Shown here: positions 53,474 to 61,668 of the stretch, in pieces
Position numbering within the stretch: position 1 is the stretch's first letter
Layout: each line of letters starts with the position of its first letter
Source of the DNA: Lysobacter_K koreensis
Lineage (GTDB): Bacteria > Pseudomonadota > Gammaproteobacteria > Xanthomonadales > Xanthomonadaceae
Direction: 5' to 3'
DNA: 64,000 nucleotides
NCBI RefSeq assembly: GCF_042677045.1
Contig: NZ_JBHTIH010000002.1
Span: forward strand, 372,001-436,000
Program-made: the position numbers and the translations under genes
Notes under the pieces: generated by a model
Database searches by the model: none
Told to the model about the DNA's origin: nothing
The model's input: only the letters and a program-made list of their open reading frames with translations

Positions 53474-53795
53474 GACCGGGCGGTATGGACTGTGGCTCCT
53501 GGTACTCGATGCCGATCCGGATGGCGGTCAAGCGCGCAACGCGGGCCGGCACGACCACCGCCGGCTGATCGTCATCGCGGTAGAAGAACAAGCGCACCAC
53601 GTCCTCTTCGGCCAGCGTGCACGCCGCGGGAAACGCGATGCCGCAGCCACCTTCGGACACGTCCAGCAGTTCGGCGAACCACGCCGACTCGCCGCGCACC
53701 ACCATCACCCGCGCCGCGAACGGCAGGCGTTCGCCGAGGCGGCGTTCGGCTTCGTCGATCGCGCTCAGGGGGTGGCCCGGCTCGTGCGCGCTCAC
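53460..53795 (-). CDS. PilZ-domain protein
   Basis: A stand-alone PilZ-like domain of 111 residues. The line GERLPFAARVMVVRGESAWFAELLDVSEGGCGI follows the PilZ pattern with the D/NxSxxG motif (LDVSEGGCGI). The N-terminal RxxxR that binds c-di-GMP in canonical PilZ proteins is not clear; R-rich AERRLGERLPF comes close. So it may bind c-di-GMP or be a non-binding type as in PilZ proper. The GTG start overlaps the SDR stop as GTGA, so the two are coupled. Its place beside a catabolic operon is unexplained. Confidence 0.7.
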   Translation of the reverse strand: MSAHEPGHPLSAIDEAERRLGERLPFAARVMVVRGESAWFAELLDVSEGGCGIAFPAACTLAEEDVVRLFFYRDDDQPAVVVPARVARLTAIRIGIEYQEPQSIPPGPVPR

Positions 53796-54580
53796 AGCGA
53801 ACGGGTCCGCCCGCCATCGACCGGCAGGTTGACGCCGGTGATGTAGGCCGCCGCCGGCGAGCACAGGAACGCGATCGCCGCGGCGGTTTCCTCGGGCCGG
53901 GCGAAGCGGCCCATAGGGATCGCGGCAACCATCTCGGCGTGCACGTCGTCGCGGCTGCGGCCGGTCCTGGCGACGGTGGTGTCGATGATCTGGTCGATGC
54001 GCGGCGTCTGGGTCGAGCCGGGCAGCACGTTGTTGACCGTGATGCCCTTGCGCGCCAGTTCGCCGGCCAGCGTCTTGGCCCAGCTGGCGACCGCCCAGCG
54101 CGTGGTGTTGGACACGCCCAGCCCGCTGATCGGCTCCTTCACCGAGGTCGAGATCACGTTGACGATGCGGCCGTAGCGGTCGCGCTCCATGCCCGGGATC
54201 ACCGCTTCGGCGAGCACGTGGTTGGCGAGCAGGTGCTGGCGGTAGGCGGATTCGAACGCGGCGATGTCGGCGCCATGCACGGTCCCCGGCGGCGGCCCGC
54301 CGCTGTTGTTGACCAGGATGTGCACCGGCTTGCCCGCGGCGAGCGCCTCGACCCGCGCGCGCAACGCCTGCGTGTCGCTGGCGTCGGCCGCGATCCAGCC
54401 GTGTTGTTGCGCGGCGCGCGGCGTCGGCAGTTGCGCCGCCAGTTCGCGCAGCAGCGTCTCGCGACGCGCGAGCAGGGTGACGTCGGCGCCCAGTTCGGCC
54501 AAGGCGCGGGCGGTGGCCAGGCCGATGCCCTGGGTGCCGCCACAGACGAGCGCGTGCTTGCCGCTCAGGTTGAGGTCCAT
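53792..54580 (-). CDS. SDR-family protein lacking the usual YxxxK motif
   Basis: A 262-residue short-chain dehydrogenase fold. The cofactor motif is VCGGTQGIGLATA and NNSG stands for the structural NNAG. Where SDRs have YxxxK, the aligned segment reads GVSNTTRWAVASWAKTLA: Ser and Arg take the places of Tyr and Lys. This matches the divergent subgroup annotated as BKR-like SDR-like, whose activity is uncertain. PGSTQTPRI and the C-terminal GVNLPVDGG are kept. The ATG has AGGAG six bases upstream. It is the first gene of the SDR-PilZ-kynurenine run and could act on a pathway intermediate or be unrelated. Confidence 0.85.
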   Translation of the reverse strand: MDLNLSGKHALVCGGTQGIGLATARALAELGADVTLLARRETLLRELAAQLPTPRAAQQHGWIAADASDTQALRARVEALAAGKPVHILVNNSGGPPPGTVHGADIAAFESAYRQHLLANHVLAEAVIPGMERDRYGRIVNVISTSVKEPISGLGVSNTTRWAVASWAKTLAGELARKGITVNNVLPGSTQTPRIDQIIDTTVARTGRSRDDVHAEMVAAIPMGRFARPEETAAAIAFLCSPAAAYITGVNLPVDGGRTRSL

Positions 54581-54620
54581 GTTGCGCTCCTGCGTTTTCT
54601 AGCGGTGTGTCGGCGGTGAT

Positions 54621-55241
54621 TCAGGGCGCGAATCGTGCGCGCATCAGCGCGGCGACAGCTCGGTTCGAGTCGGTATCCAGCGCATCCAGCCGATCCGCGA
54701 CGGCGACCCGGTTCGCTTTCGGGTGGTTCTGGCTCAGCTTGAACTTCAACGTGACCCGGTCGACCGCGAGCCGGAAGCCGACGATGCCGCGCAGCTGGCT
54801 GCGGTGATCGTCGCGCTCGGGTTCGAAGCGCCAGTCGCTGCCGACCGCGGCTTCGTGCTGGTTGCTCAGCTCGTCGACCAGCGCCGCCAGCGACGGCTCG
54901 TCATCGAAGGTTTGCAGTTCGCCTTCCAGGTGCGCGACGGCATAGTTCCAGGTCGGCACGCGGGCGGCGGCTTCTTTGTCCGGGTACCAGCCCGGCGAGA
55001 CGTACGCGTGCGGCCCGTGCACGATCGCCAGCGCGCGGCCGCTGTGGCGCGCCTGCGGGTTCGGGCGCGCCCAGTGGCCGCGCAGTTCGACGCGTTCGCC
55101 ATCGCGGCGGTACAGCACGGGCAGGTGGCTGACGACCGGAGTGCCGTCGTGCACCGTGGTCAGGGTGATGAAGTTGTCGCCGGCGAGCAACGCGTCCAGC
55201 GCGCCCAAGTCGGCTTCGGCGAACGCCGCGGGCCTATACAT
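54621..55241 (-). CDS. paiB: PaiB-type FMN-binding protein
   Basis: A 206-residue member of the PaiB/FMN-binding negative transcriptional regulator family. It has the flavin-reductase-like split barrel: MYRPAAFAEADLGALDALL, FITLTTVHDGTPVVSHLPVLY, RGHWARPNPQ, AIVHGPHAYVSPGWYPDK, VPTWNYAVAHLEG and LRGIVGFRLAVDRVTLKFKLSQN are all characteristic. PaiB was named as a regulator of sporulation and degradative enzymes in Bacillus, but many members may be flavoenzymes. It lies 40 bases upstream of the SDR gene on the same strand. Confidence 0.9.
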   Translation of the reverse strand: MYRPAAFAEADLGALDALLAGDNFITLTTVHDGTPVVSHLPVLYRRDGERVELRGHWARPNPQARHSGRALAIVHGPHAYVSPGWYPDKEAAARVPTWNYAVAHLEGELQTFDDEPSLAALVDELSNQHEAAVGSDWRFEPERDDHRSQLRGIVGFRLAVDRVTLKFKLSQNHPKANRVAVADRLDALDTDSNRAVAALMRARFAP

Positions 55242-55267
55242 GCGATGCGCTCATGGGCCCGGGCTCG

Positions 55268-55609
55268 TCAATGCTGCGAAGGAATCTTCTGCACCATCAG
55301 CTCGCGCAGGCGCGAATCGTCGCTGCTGTCCGGCGGCACGATCTGGTCGAGCGTGAAACCGCGGGCAAGGGCGTCGTCGGCGTCCATGCCATCGAGGCTG
55401 ATGAACTCGGCGTCCATCAGCACCGCGCGGGCGGTGTCCTCGCTGTCGTAGCCCAGGGTGTTGCCGTCGCTGTCGAACACTTCGGCCGTACCGGCCTCGC
55501 GCACGCGCAGTCGTGCCCAGATGATCGTGCGGCCCAGGGTGGCCAGCCACCACTGGTCGCGAGTGCCTTGCTCGCGCATGCCGTCATCGGCTGCGTCGTC
55601 GTTCACCAT
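55268..55609 (-). CDS. Hypothetical protein, 113 residues
   Basis: I recognise no family. It is a small, acidic, soluble protein: a polar N terminus (MVNDDAADDGMREQG), a central beta-rich part (DQWWLATLGRTIIWARLRVREAGTAEVFD) and an acidic C-terminal half (LDGMDADDALARGFTLDQIVPPDSSDD). No signal or membrane segment is seen. The ATG at 55609 overlaps the stop of the membrane-protein gene upstream by seven bases, so it is co-transcribed with it and probably with asnS. Confidence 0.65.
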   Translation of the reverse strand: MVNDDAADDGMREQGTRDQWWLATLGRTIIWARLRVREAGTAEVFDSDGNTLGYDSEDTARAVLMDAEFISLDGMDADDALARGFTLDQIVPPDSSDDSRLRELMVQKIPSQH

Positions 55610-55911
55610 GCCACCACCAATGAAAGGAGCCATAACGCACCGGCGAGCAGCAGGCCGGCGATGATCGTGATCAGGGAAATGCGCGCCGGTGTCGCCAGGC
55701 CGTCTAGGTTGCGGTCACCGGCCTGCCGATAGCGGCCACGCAACAGCCAGCCGAGGGCGACGGGATTGAGGAACGCGCCGTGGCCCAGCGCCTGTTGCAA
55801 CGACGGATGCCGGTCGCGGATATGCACCAGCGCCAGTGGCCAGAAGATCACGAACGCGGTCGCGCCAGCGATGGCCATGGCGACGAACAACAATGCAAGG
55901 AACAGGATCAC
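55603..55911 (-). CDS. Small membrane protein, 102 residues
   Basis: I recognise no family. Two hydrophobic segments frame a polar loop: LFLALLFVAMAIAGATAFVI near the N terminus and SLITIIAGLLLAGALWLLSL near the C terminus. The loop contains HPSLQQALGHGAFLNPVALGWLLRGRYRQAGD, with a possible amphipathic helix. The start is a GTG at 55911 with a weak upstream signal. It lies 15 bases after the asnS stop, so it is probably read from the asnS message, with the 113-residue gene following. Confidence 0.65.
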   Translation of the reverse strand: MILFLALLFVAMAIAGATAFVIFWPLALVHIRDRHPSLQQALGHGAFLNPVALGWLLRGRYRQAGDRNLDGLATPARISLITIIAGLLLAGALWLLSLVVAW

Positions 55912-55926
55912 CGGTCAGGAACCCAC

Positions 55927-57327
<1,401 letters not shown>

Positions 57328-57417
57328 GGGCTGACCACCGTCATGCCTTGAATCCTGGCCTGTACGGGCCGATATGGAAGAGGCCGGAGTTTAACCGGAG
57401 CGGCACGCCGCCGCCGC

Positions 57418-57423
57418 TATACT
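57418..57423 (+). promoter_or_regulatory. Candidate -10 box for the IscA-like gene
   Basis: TATACT in GC-rich DNA, 79 bases upstream of the ATG. No convincing -35 is seen at 17 bases, so an activator may be involved. Confidence 0.35.
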
Positions 57424-57501
57424 TCACCCTTCCATTGGCAACTCCAGCGCCACCATCGACCGCAACCGCGGCAGCAGCGCGCACCGAAGCAGGAATCTTG
57501 C

Positions 57502-57840
57502 ATGGCCGTTGTCCTCAGCCCCTCCGCACTGGCCCGTGTCCAACGCTACCTGGTGGAGACCCCGGAAGCGCTCGGCTTGCGCTTCGGTGTGACCAAGACC
57601 GGTTGCTCGGGCTGGCAGCACACGGCCGACCTGGCCCGCGACCAGCGCGAGGGCGACACCGTGTTCGATCAGGACGGCGTGCGCGTATTCGTCGATGCGG
57701 TGAGCCTGCCGCTGGTGGACGGTACGGAGATCGATCTGGTCAAGCAGCGCCTGGGCGAGCAGTTCGTGTTCCGCAATCCCAACGCCAGCGCCGAATGCGG
57801 CTGTGGCGAGAGCTTCACCACCAACGCCGACGCAGCCTGA
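57502..57840 (+). CDS. A-type iron-sulfur carrier (IscA/SufA/ErpA family)
   Basis: A 112-residue A-type carrier that delivers [2Fe-2S] or [4Fe-4S] clusters to apoproteins. The three ligand Cys residues are Cys35 (TKTGCSGWQH) and Cys99/Cys101 (AECGCGESF). FVDAVSLPLVDGTEIDLVKQ is the usual middle part. A full isc or suf operon is not next to it, so it is a solitary carrier; which of IscA, SufA or ErpA cannot be decided. It is divergent from asnS. Confidence 0.92.
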   Translation: MAVVLSPSALARVQRYLVETPEALGLRFGVTKTGCSGWQHTADLARDQREGDTVFDQDGVRVFVDAVSLPLVDGTEIDLVKQRLGEQFVFRNPNASAECGCGESFTTNADAA

Positions 57841-57949
57841 GCGCGGCCGGCGGCGATTCCGGGCCAGGCGCTGAGCCGCCAGCTTCGGTCATGGATCGGG
57901 GCGGGTAGGCGGGCGGTAGACTCCGACGCTGACCTCCCGGAGTTTGGCC

Positions 57950-59749
57950 GTGATCCGATCCCTGCTGCTTGCCGTCGCCATCGCGACGGCGCTGTCCGCA
58001 ACGCCTGCCGCCGCCCAGTCGGGCACCGCCCCGACGGCCACGGCCACGTCGGCCAGCCAATCGCTGCACCGCCTGTTCGAAGAGGAATGGGAGCGCGGCC
58101 TGCGCGAGAGCCCGGAAGGCGCCAGCTACAGCGGCGACAAGCGCTACAACGACCGCTGGACCGATGACAGCCTGGCGGCGATTGCCGCCCGCGAAGCCGC
58201 CGACCGCGATGCACTCAAACGCCTCAAGGCGATCGACCGCAATGCGTTGTCGGCCGGCGACCGGCTCAGCTACGACGTCATGGCCTGGCAACTCGAACGC
58301 GGCGTCGAGCGGCAGAAGTACAAGGAATGGCAGCGCCCGGTGAGCCAGCGCGGCGGCGTCCAGACCGCGGAGGGCATTGCCGAGGTGCTGCCGTTTGCCA
58401 CGGTCCAGGACTACCGCGATTGGTTGAAGCGTCTGGAAGCCGTGCCGACGATGGTCGAGCAGACCACCGTGTTGCTGCGCGAGGGGCTGAAAGCCGGCAA
58501 CACGCCGCCGAAGGTGCTGATGCAGCGCGTGACCGGGCAGATCGCCGCGCAGGTCGTCGAGGATCCGGCGAAGAGCCCGTTCTACAAACCATTCACCAAG
58601 TTCCCCGACACCGTGCCGCAGGCCGAGCGCGCCGCCTTGCAAGCGCAGGCGAAGCAGATCATCGGCGAGCGGGTGGTGCCGGCCTACCGCCAGTTCGCGA
58701 CCTTCTTCAACGACGAGTACCTGCCCAACACCCGCGAATCGATCGCAGCGGCCGACCTGCCCGATGGCAAGGCCTACTACGATTTCCTCGCCGCCCAGTT
58801 CACCACCACCGACCTCAGCGCCGACCAGATCCACCAGACCGGCCTCAAGGAAGTCGCGCGCATCCGCGCCGAGATGGAGAAGGTCAAGGCCGAGGTCGGC
58901 TTCCAGGGCACGCTGCCCCAGTTCTTCGACCACCTGCGCAGCGACCCGAAGTTCTTCCACAAGACGCCGGAGGCGCTGTTGGAGGCCTACCAGGCGATCT
59001 CCAAGCGGATCGACCCGCAGCTGGTGAAGATCTCGAAGGTCATCCCGCGCCTGCCGTACGGCGTGCGAGCGATCCCGGACAACATCGCCCCGGACACCAC
59101 CACCGCCTACTACCAGGGCGGCGCGATCGACGGCAGCCGCGCCGGCTACTACTACGTCAACCTGTACAAGCCGGAGGTGCGCCCGACCTGGGAAATGATG
59201 GCGCTGTCGCTGCACGAGGCCGTTCCGGGCCACCACTTCCAGATCAGCCGGGCGATGGAGCTGCCGGAAATGCCGATGTTCCGGCGTACCGGCTATTTCA
59301 CCGCCTACGGCGAGGGCTGGGGCCTGTATGCCGAGCGCCTGGGCTACGACATGGGTCTGTACGACGACCCCTACGACCGCATGGGCCAGCTGGCCTACGA
59401 CATGTGGCGCGCGGTCCGGCTGGTGGTCGACACCGGCATGCACAGCAAGGGCTGGAGCCGCGACCAGGCAATCGGGTTCTTCATGGACAACGCCCCCAAG
59501 ACCCGCCAGGACGTGGTCAACGAGATCGACCGCTATATCGGCTGGCCCGGCCAGGCGCTGGCCTACAAGATCGGCCAGCTGAAGATCTCGGAACTGCGTG
59601 AGCGCGCCCGCCTGGCGCTGGGCGAGCGTTTCGACGTGCGCGATTTCAATGACGCGGTGCTGGTCACCGGTTCGGTGCCGCTGCAGGCGCTGGAGGCGCA
59701 TATCGACGCCTGGATCGCGGAGCAGGCGCGCAAGCCCGCCAAGGGCTGA
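57950..59749 (+). CDS. DUF885-family predicted metalloprotein, exported
   Basis: A 599-residue protein of the DUF885 family, predicted to be a metallo-hydrolase related to peptidases. The signal peptide is VIRSLLLAVAIATALSATPAAA. The family zinc motif is ALSLHEAVPGHHFQISRAM, with a downstream Glu in YGEGWGLYAERLGYDMG. The start is the GTG at 57950 because GGAG lies seven bases before it; a TTG at 57944 is only one base behind this site. Xanthomonadaceae often have several copies. The substrate is unknown. It lies 109 bases after the IscA-like gene. Confidence 0.87.
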   Translation: MIRSLLLAVAIATALSATPAAAQSGTAPTATATSASQSLHRLFEEEWERGLRESPEGASYSGDKRYNDRWTDDSLAAIAAREAADRDALKRLKAIDRNALSAGDRLSYDVMAWQLERGVERQKYKEWQRPVSQRGGVQTAEGIAEVLPFATVQDYRDWLKRLEAVPTMVEQTTVLLREGLKAGNTPPKVLMQRVTGQIAAQVVEDPAKSPFYKPFTKFPDTVPQAERAALQAQAKQIIGERVVPAYRQFATFFNDEYLPNTRESIAAADLPDGKAYYDFLAAQFTTTDLSADQIHQTGLKEVARIRAEMEKVKAEVGFQGTLPQFFDHLRSDPKFFHKTPEALLEAYQAISKRIDPQLVKISKVIPRLPYGVRAIPDNIAPDTTTAYYQGGAIDGSRAGYYYVNLYKPEVRPTWEMMALSLHEAVPGHHFQISRAMELPEMPMFRRTGYFTAYGEGWGLYAERLGYDMGLYDDPYDRMGQLAYDMWRAVRLVVDTGMHSKGWSRDQAIGFFMDNAPKTRQDVVNEIDRYIGWPGQALAYKIGQLKISELRERARLALGERFDVRDFNDAVLVTGSVPLQALEAHIDAWIAEQARKPAKG

Positions 59750-59859
59750 GCCACGGGGAAGCCCCTAGTGCCGCCGGGCGGGGCCGACGGCGTCGGCGGA
59801 ACCGCCTCTGCTGGCTCCGCGACACGCGTGGGGGCGGGTGGCGCGTTTCCAGATCCCGC

Positions 59860-59998
59860 GATTTGCCCCTAAGCCATTGAACCTGCCATACTTTCCGGCT
59901 CCCACAGGCCTTGTGCCTGGCGGGACCTTGCCCTACCGCGCCCGGCATTGCGATGCCCGGGTGGCGGGGGGCTACCCGACCCGCGCCGAAAGGTGCGG
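59860..59998 (+). promoter_or_regulatory. rpsF promoter candidate and structured leader
   Basis: The 273-base gap 59750-60022 has no gene. TTGCCC (59863) and CATACT (59887-59892) form a weak promoter. The leader has two hairpins: GGCAT-TGCG-ATGCC extended by CCC/GGG (about 59940-59961), and CCGCGCC-GAAA-GGTGCGG (59981-59998), the latter ending 24 bases before rpsF. In many bacteria the S6:S18 complex binds a leader hairpin of this operon; this structure is a candidate for that, not proven. Confidence 0.4.
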
Positions 59999-60022
59999 GC
60001 GACATCCACAAGGAATCACCCA

Positions 60023-60460
60023 ATGCGTCATTACGAAGTCGTGTTCCTGGTCCATCCGGACCAGAGCGAGCAGGTCCCGGCCATGGTCGAGCGCTACAAG
60101 TCGCTGATCGAGGGCGGGGAAGGCAAGATCCACCGTCTCGAGGACTGGGGCCGCCGCCAGCTGGCGTACCCGATCGAGAACCTGGTCAAGGCCCACTACG
60201 TCCTGCTCAACATCGAAGTCAACCAGGCCGTGCTCAACGAGCTGGTCGACGGTTTCCGTTTCAACGATGCGGTGCTGCGCCACCTGGTCATGAAGCGCGA
60301 CGCGGCCGACACCGAGCAGTCGCTGATCATGAAGTTCAAGGACGAGAAGGCCGACAAGCCCGAGCGCGGTGAGCGCGGCGAGCGCCGCCGTCGTGACGAC
60401 GAGGGCAGCGCCCCGTCCGCCGACGACTCCGCCACCGACGACAACGCCGAAGCCGCATAA
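60023..60460 (+). CDS. rpsF: 30S ribosomal protein S6 (bS6)
   Basis: A 145-residue small-subunit protein that pairs with S18. Core: MRHYEVVFLVHPDQSEQVPAM, RLEDWGRRQLAYPIENLVKAHYVLLN, FRFNDAVLRHLVMKRD. The C-terminal 45 residues are charged (ERGERGERRRRDDEG), longer than in E. coli before modification by RimK-type enzymes; no terminal Glu run is seen, it ends NAEAA. The start follows AAGGA. It is the first gene of rpsF-rpsR-rplI, and priB is missing between rpsF and rpsR. Confidence 0.97.
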   Translation: MRHYEVVFLVHPDQSEQVPAMVERYKSLIEGGEGKIHRLEDWGRRQLAYPIENLVKAHYVLLNIEVNQAVLNELVDGFRFNDAVLRHLVMKRDAADTEQSLIMKFKDEKADKPERGERGERRRRDDEGSAPSADDSATDDNAEAA

Positions 60461-60471
60461 GGAACGCCCCC

Positions 60472-60702
60472 ATGTCCAAGTTTTTCCGCCGCCGCAAGTT
60501 CTGCAAGTTCACCGCCGAGGGCGTCAAGGAGATCGACTACAAGGATCTCAACACCCTGCGCCAGAACCTCACCGAGACCGGCAAGATCGTCCCGAGCCGC
60601 GTGACCGGCACCAAGGCGAAGTACCAGCGCCAGCTGGCGACGTGCATCAAGCGCGCGCGCTTCCTCGCCCTGATCCCGTACACCGACAACCACAACGCCT
60701 GA
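60472..60702 (+). CDS. rpsR: 30S ribosomal protein S18 (bS18)
   Basis: A 76-residue basic protein of the 30S platform. The sequence FFRRRKFCKFTAEGVKEIDYKDL, VTGTKAKYQRQLATCIKRARFLALIPYTDNH is the standard S18. It starts 11 bases after rpsF with GGAACG upstream. Cys residues at 13 and about 57 are present; the CxxC zinc pair of some S18 paralogues is not. A perfect hairpin follows the stop, so the downstream rplI level may be tuned by partial termination. Confidence 0.97.
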   Translation: MSKFFRRRKFCKFTAEGVKEIDYKDLNTLRQNLTETGKIVPSRVTGTKAKYQRQLATCIKRARFLALIPYTDNHNA

Positions 60703-60709
60703 GTTCGCT

Positions 60710-60733
60710 GTCCCCTCCGAGGAGGGGACACCG
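60710..60733 (+). terminator. Hairpin between rpsR and rplI
   Basis: GTCCCCTCC (60710-60718) and GGAGGGGAC (60721-60729) are perfectly paired around GA, followed by ACCGATTTTCC. It is a possible partial terminator or processing site; rplI must still be transcribed through it or from an internal promoter. Confidence 0.55.
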
Positions 60734-60856
60734 ATTTTCCTCGTCCGCTCCGGCGGGCGAGGGCACGGGCGACGCCGCATCCAACGCGGCAGCCCCATTC
60801 GGACAGCGAATCCCGCTGCGGGCCTACAGGTCCGCTAACGAAAACGGAGCAACACC

Positions 60857-61309
60857 ATGCAACTGATCCTCCTGCAGAACGTGCAGAACCTCGGCAAGCT
60901 GGGCGACAAGATCAACGTCAAGCCGGGCTACGGCCGCAACTTCCTGGTCCCGCACGGCAAGGCCGTTCCGGCCACCGCCGCCAACCTGGCCGATTTCGAA
61001 GCCAAGCGCGCCGAGTACGAAGCCAAGGCCAAGGCCAACCTGGAAGGCGCCGAAGCCCGCCAGGCCGCGCTGGAAGGCGCGGAAGTCACCATCACCGCCA
61101 ATGCCGCCGCCGAAGGCAAGCTGTACGGCTCGATCAGCCCGCGCGACATCGCCGAAGCGCTGACCAAGATCGGCCACAAGGTCGAGAAGTCGGAAGTGGT
61201 GCTGGGCGAAGGCCCGCTGCGCCGCACCGGTGAGCACGAGGTCATCGTGCACCTGCATGCCGACATCGAAGCCACCGTCAAGGTGATCGTGGTCGGCGAA
61301 GCCGCCTGA
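60857..61309 (+). CDS. rplI: 50S ribosomal protein L9 (bL9)
   Basis: A 150-residue protein of two globular domains joined by a long helix. N-terminal 23S rRNA-binding domain: MQLILLQNVQNLGKLGDKINV, KPGYGRNFLVPHGKAV; connecting helix: AKRAEYEAKAKANLEGAEARQ; C-terminal domain: GKLYGSISPRDIAEALTKIGH and EHEVIVHLHADIEATVKVIVV. Length is normal. It lies 154 bases after rpsR, and ACGGAG precedes the ATG. Confidence 0.97.
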   Translation: MQLILLQNVQNLGKLGDKINVKPGYGRNFLVPHGKAVPATAANLADFEAKRAEYEAKAKANLEGAEARQAALEGAEVTITANAAAEGKLYGSISPRDIAEALTKIGHKVEKSEVVLGEGPLRRTGEHEVIVHLHADIEATVKVIVVGEAA

Positions 61310-61336
61310 TCCATCGGATCAGCGGTTGGTCAAGCG

Positions 61337-61365
61337 AAGGGCGCCGAAAGGCGCCTTTCGTGTTT
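61337..61365 (+). terminator. Intrinsic terminator after rplI
   Basis: AAGGGCGCC-GAAA-GGCGCCTTT (61337-61358) forms a 9-bp stem (one G-T) with a GAAA tetraloop, followed by CGTGTTT. It closes the rpsF-rpsR-rplI operon 28 bases past the rplI stop. Confidence 0.85.
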
Positions 61366-61538
61366 CCGGTGGTCGGGTATTGCTGAGTGCGCGCAGATCC
61401 GGGCGTAGCCGCGAGCTGCTTGGGACGAGCGACGTTCCTGCGGCAGGCCTTCCGACCAACGGCGACAGACTGCGCGCTGGTCGCAACCGGCGAGACGCCG
61501 CCGTGCGATGACCACGGCAGGACCTTTCCAGCGAAAGG

Positions 61539-61570
61539 TTATCCCGCTGATATCCACAGACTTATCTGCA
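61539..61570 (+). other. DnaA-box-like cluster upstream of dnaB
   Basis: The 359-base gap 61310-61668 has the rplI terminator and this cluster but no gene. Against TTATCCACA, three 9-mers stand close together: TTATCCCGC (6-7 of 9), ATATCCACA (8 of 9) and TTATCTGCA (7 of 9). It could reflect DnaA control of dnaB or a minor binding cluster. Confidence 0.35.
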
Positions 61571-61668
61571 ACGCCGCGGCGCACGCGGCCTCTACTATCC
61601 CTCACCAGCCGCTGCATCCCGGCCGCGCTGCCCGCACGCGTCGTCCGCCGAAGGAAACCCCAATAGCA

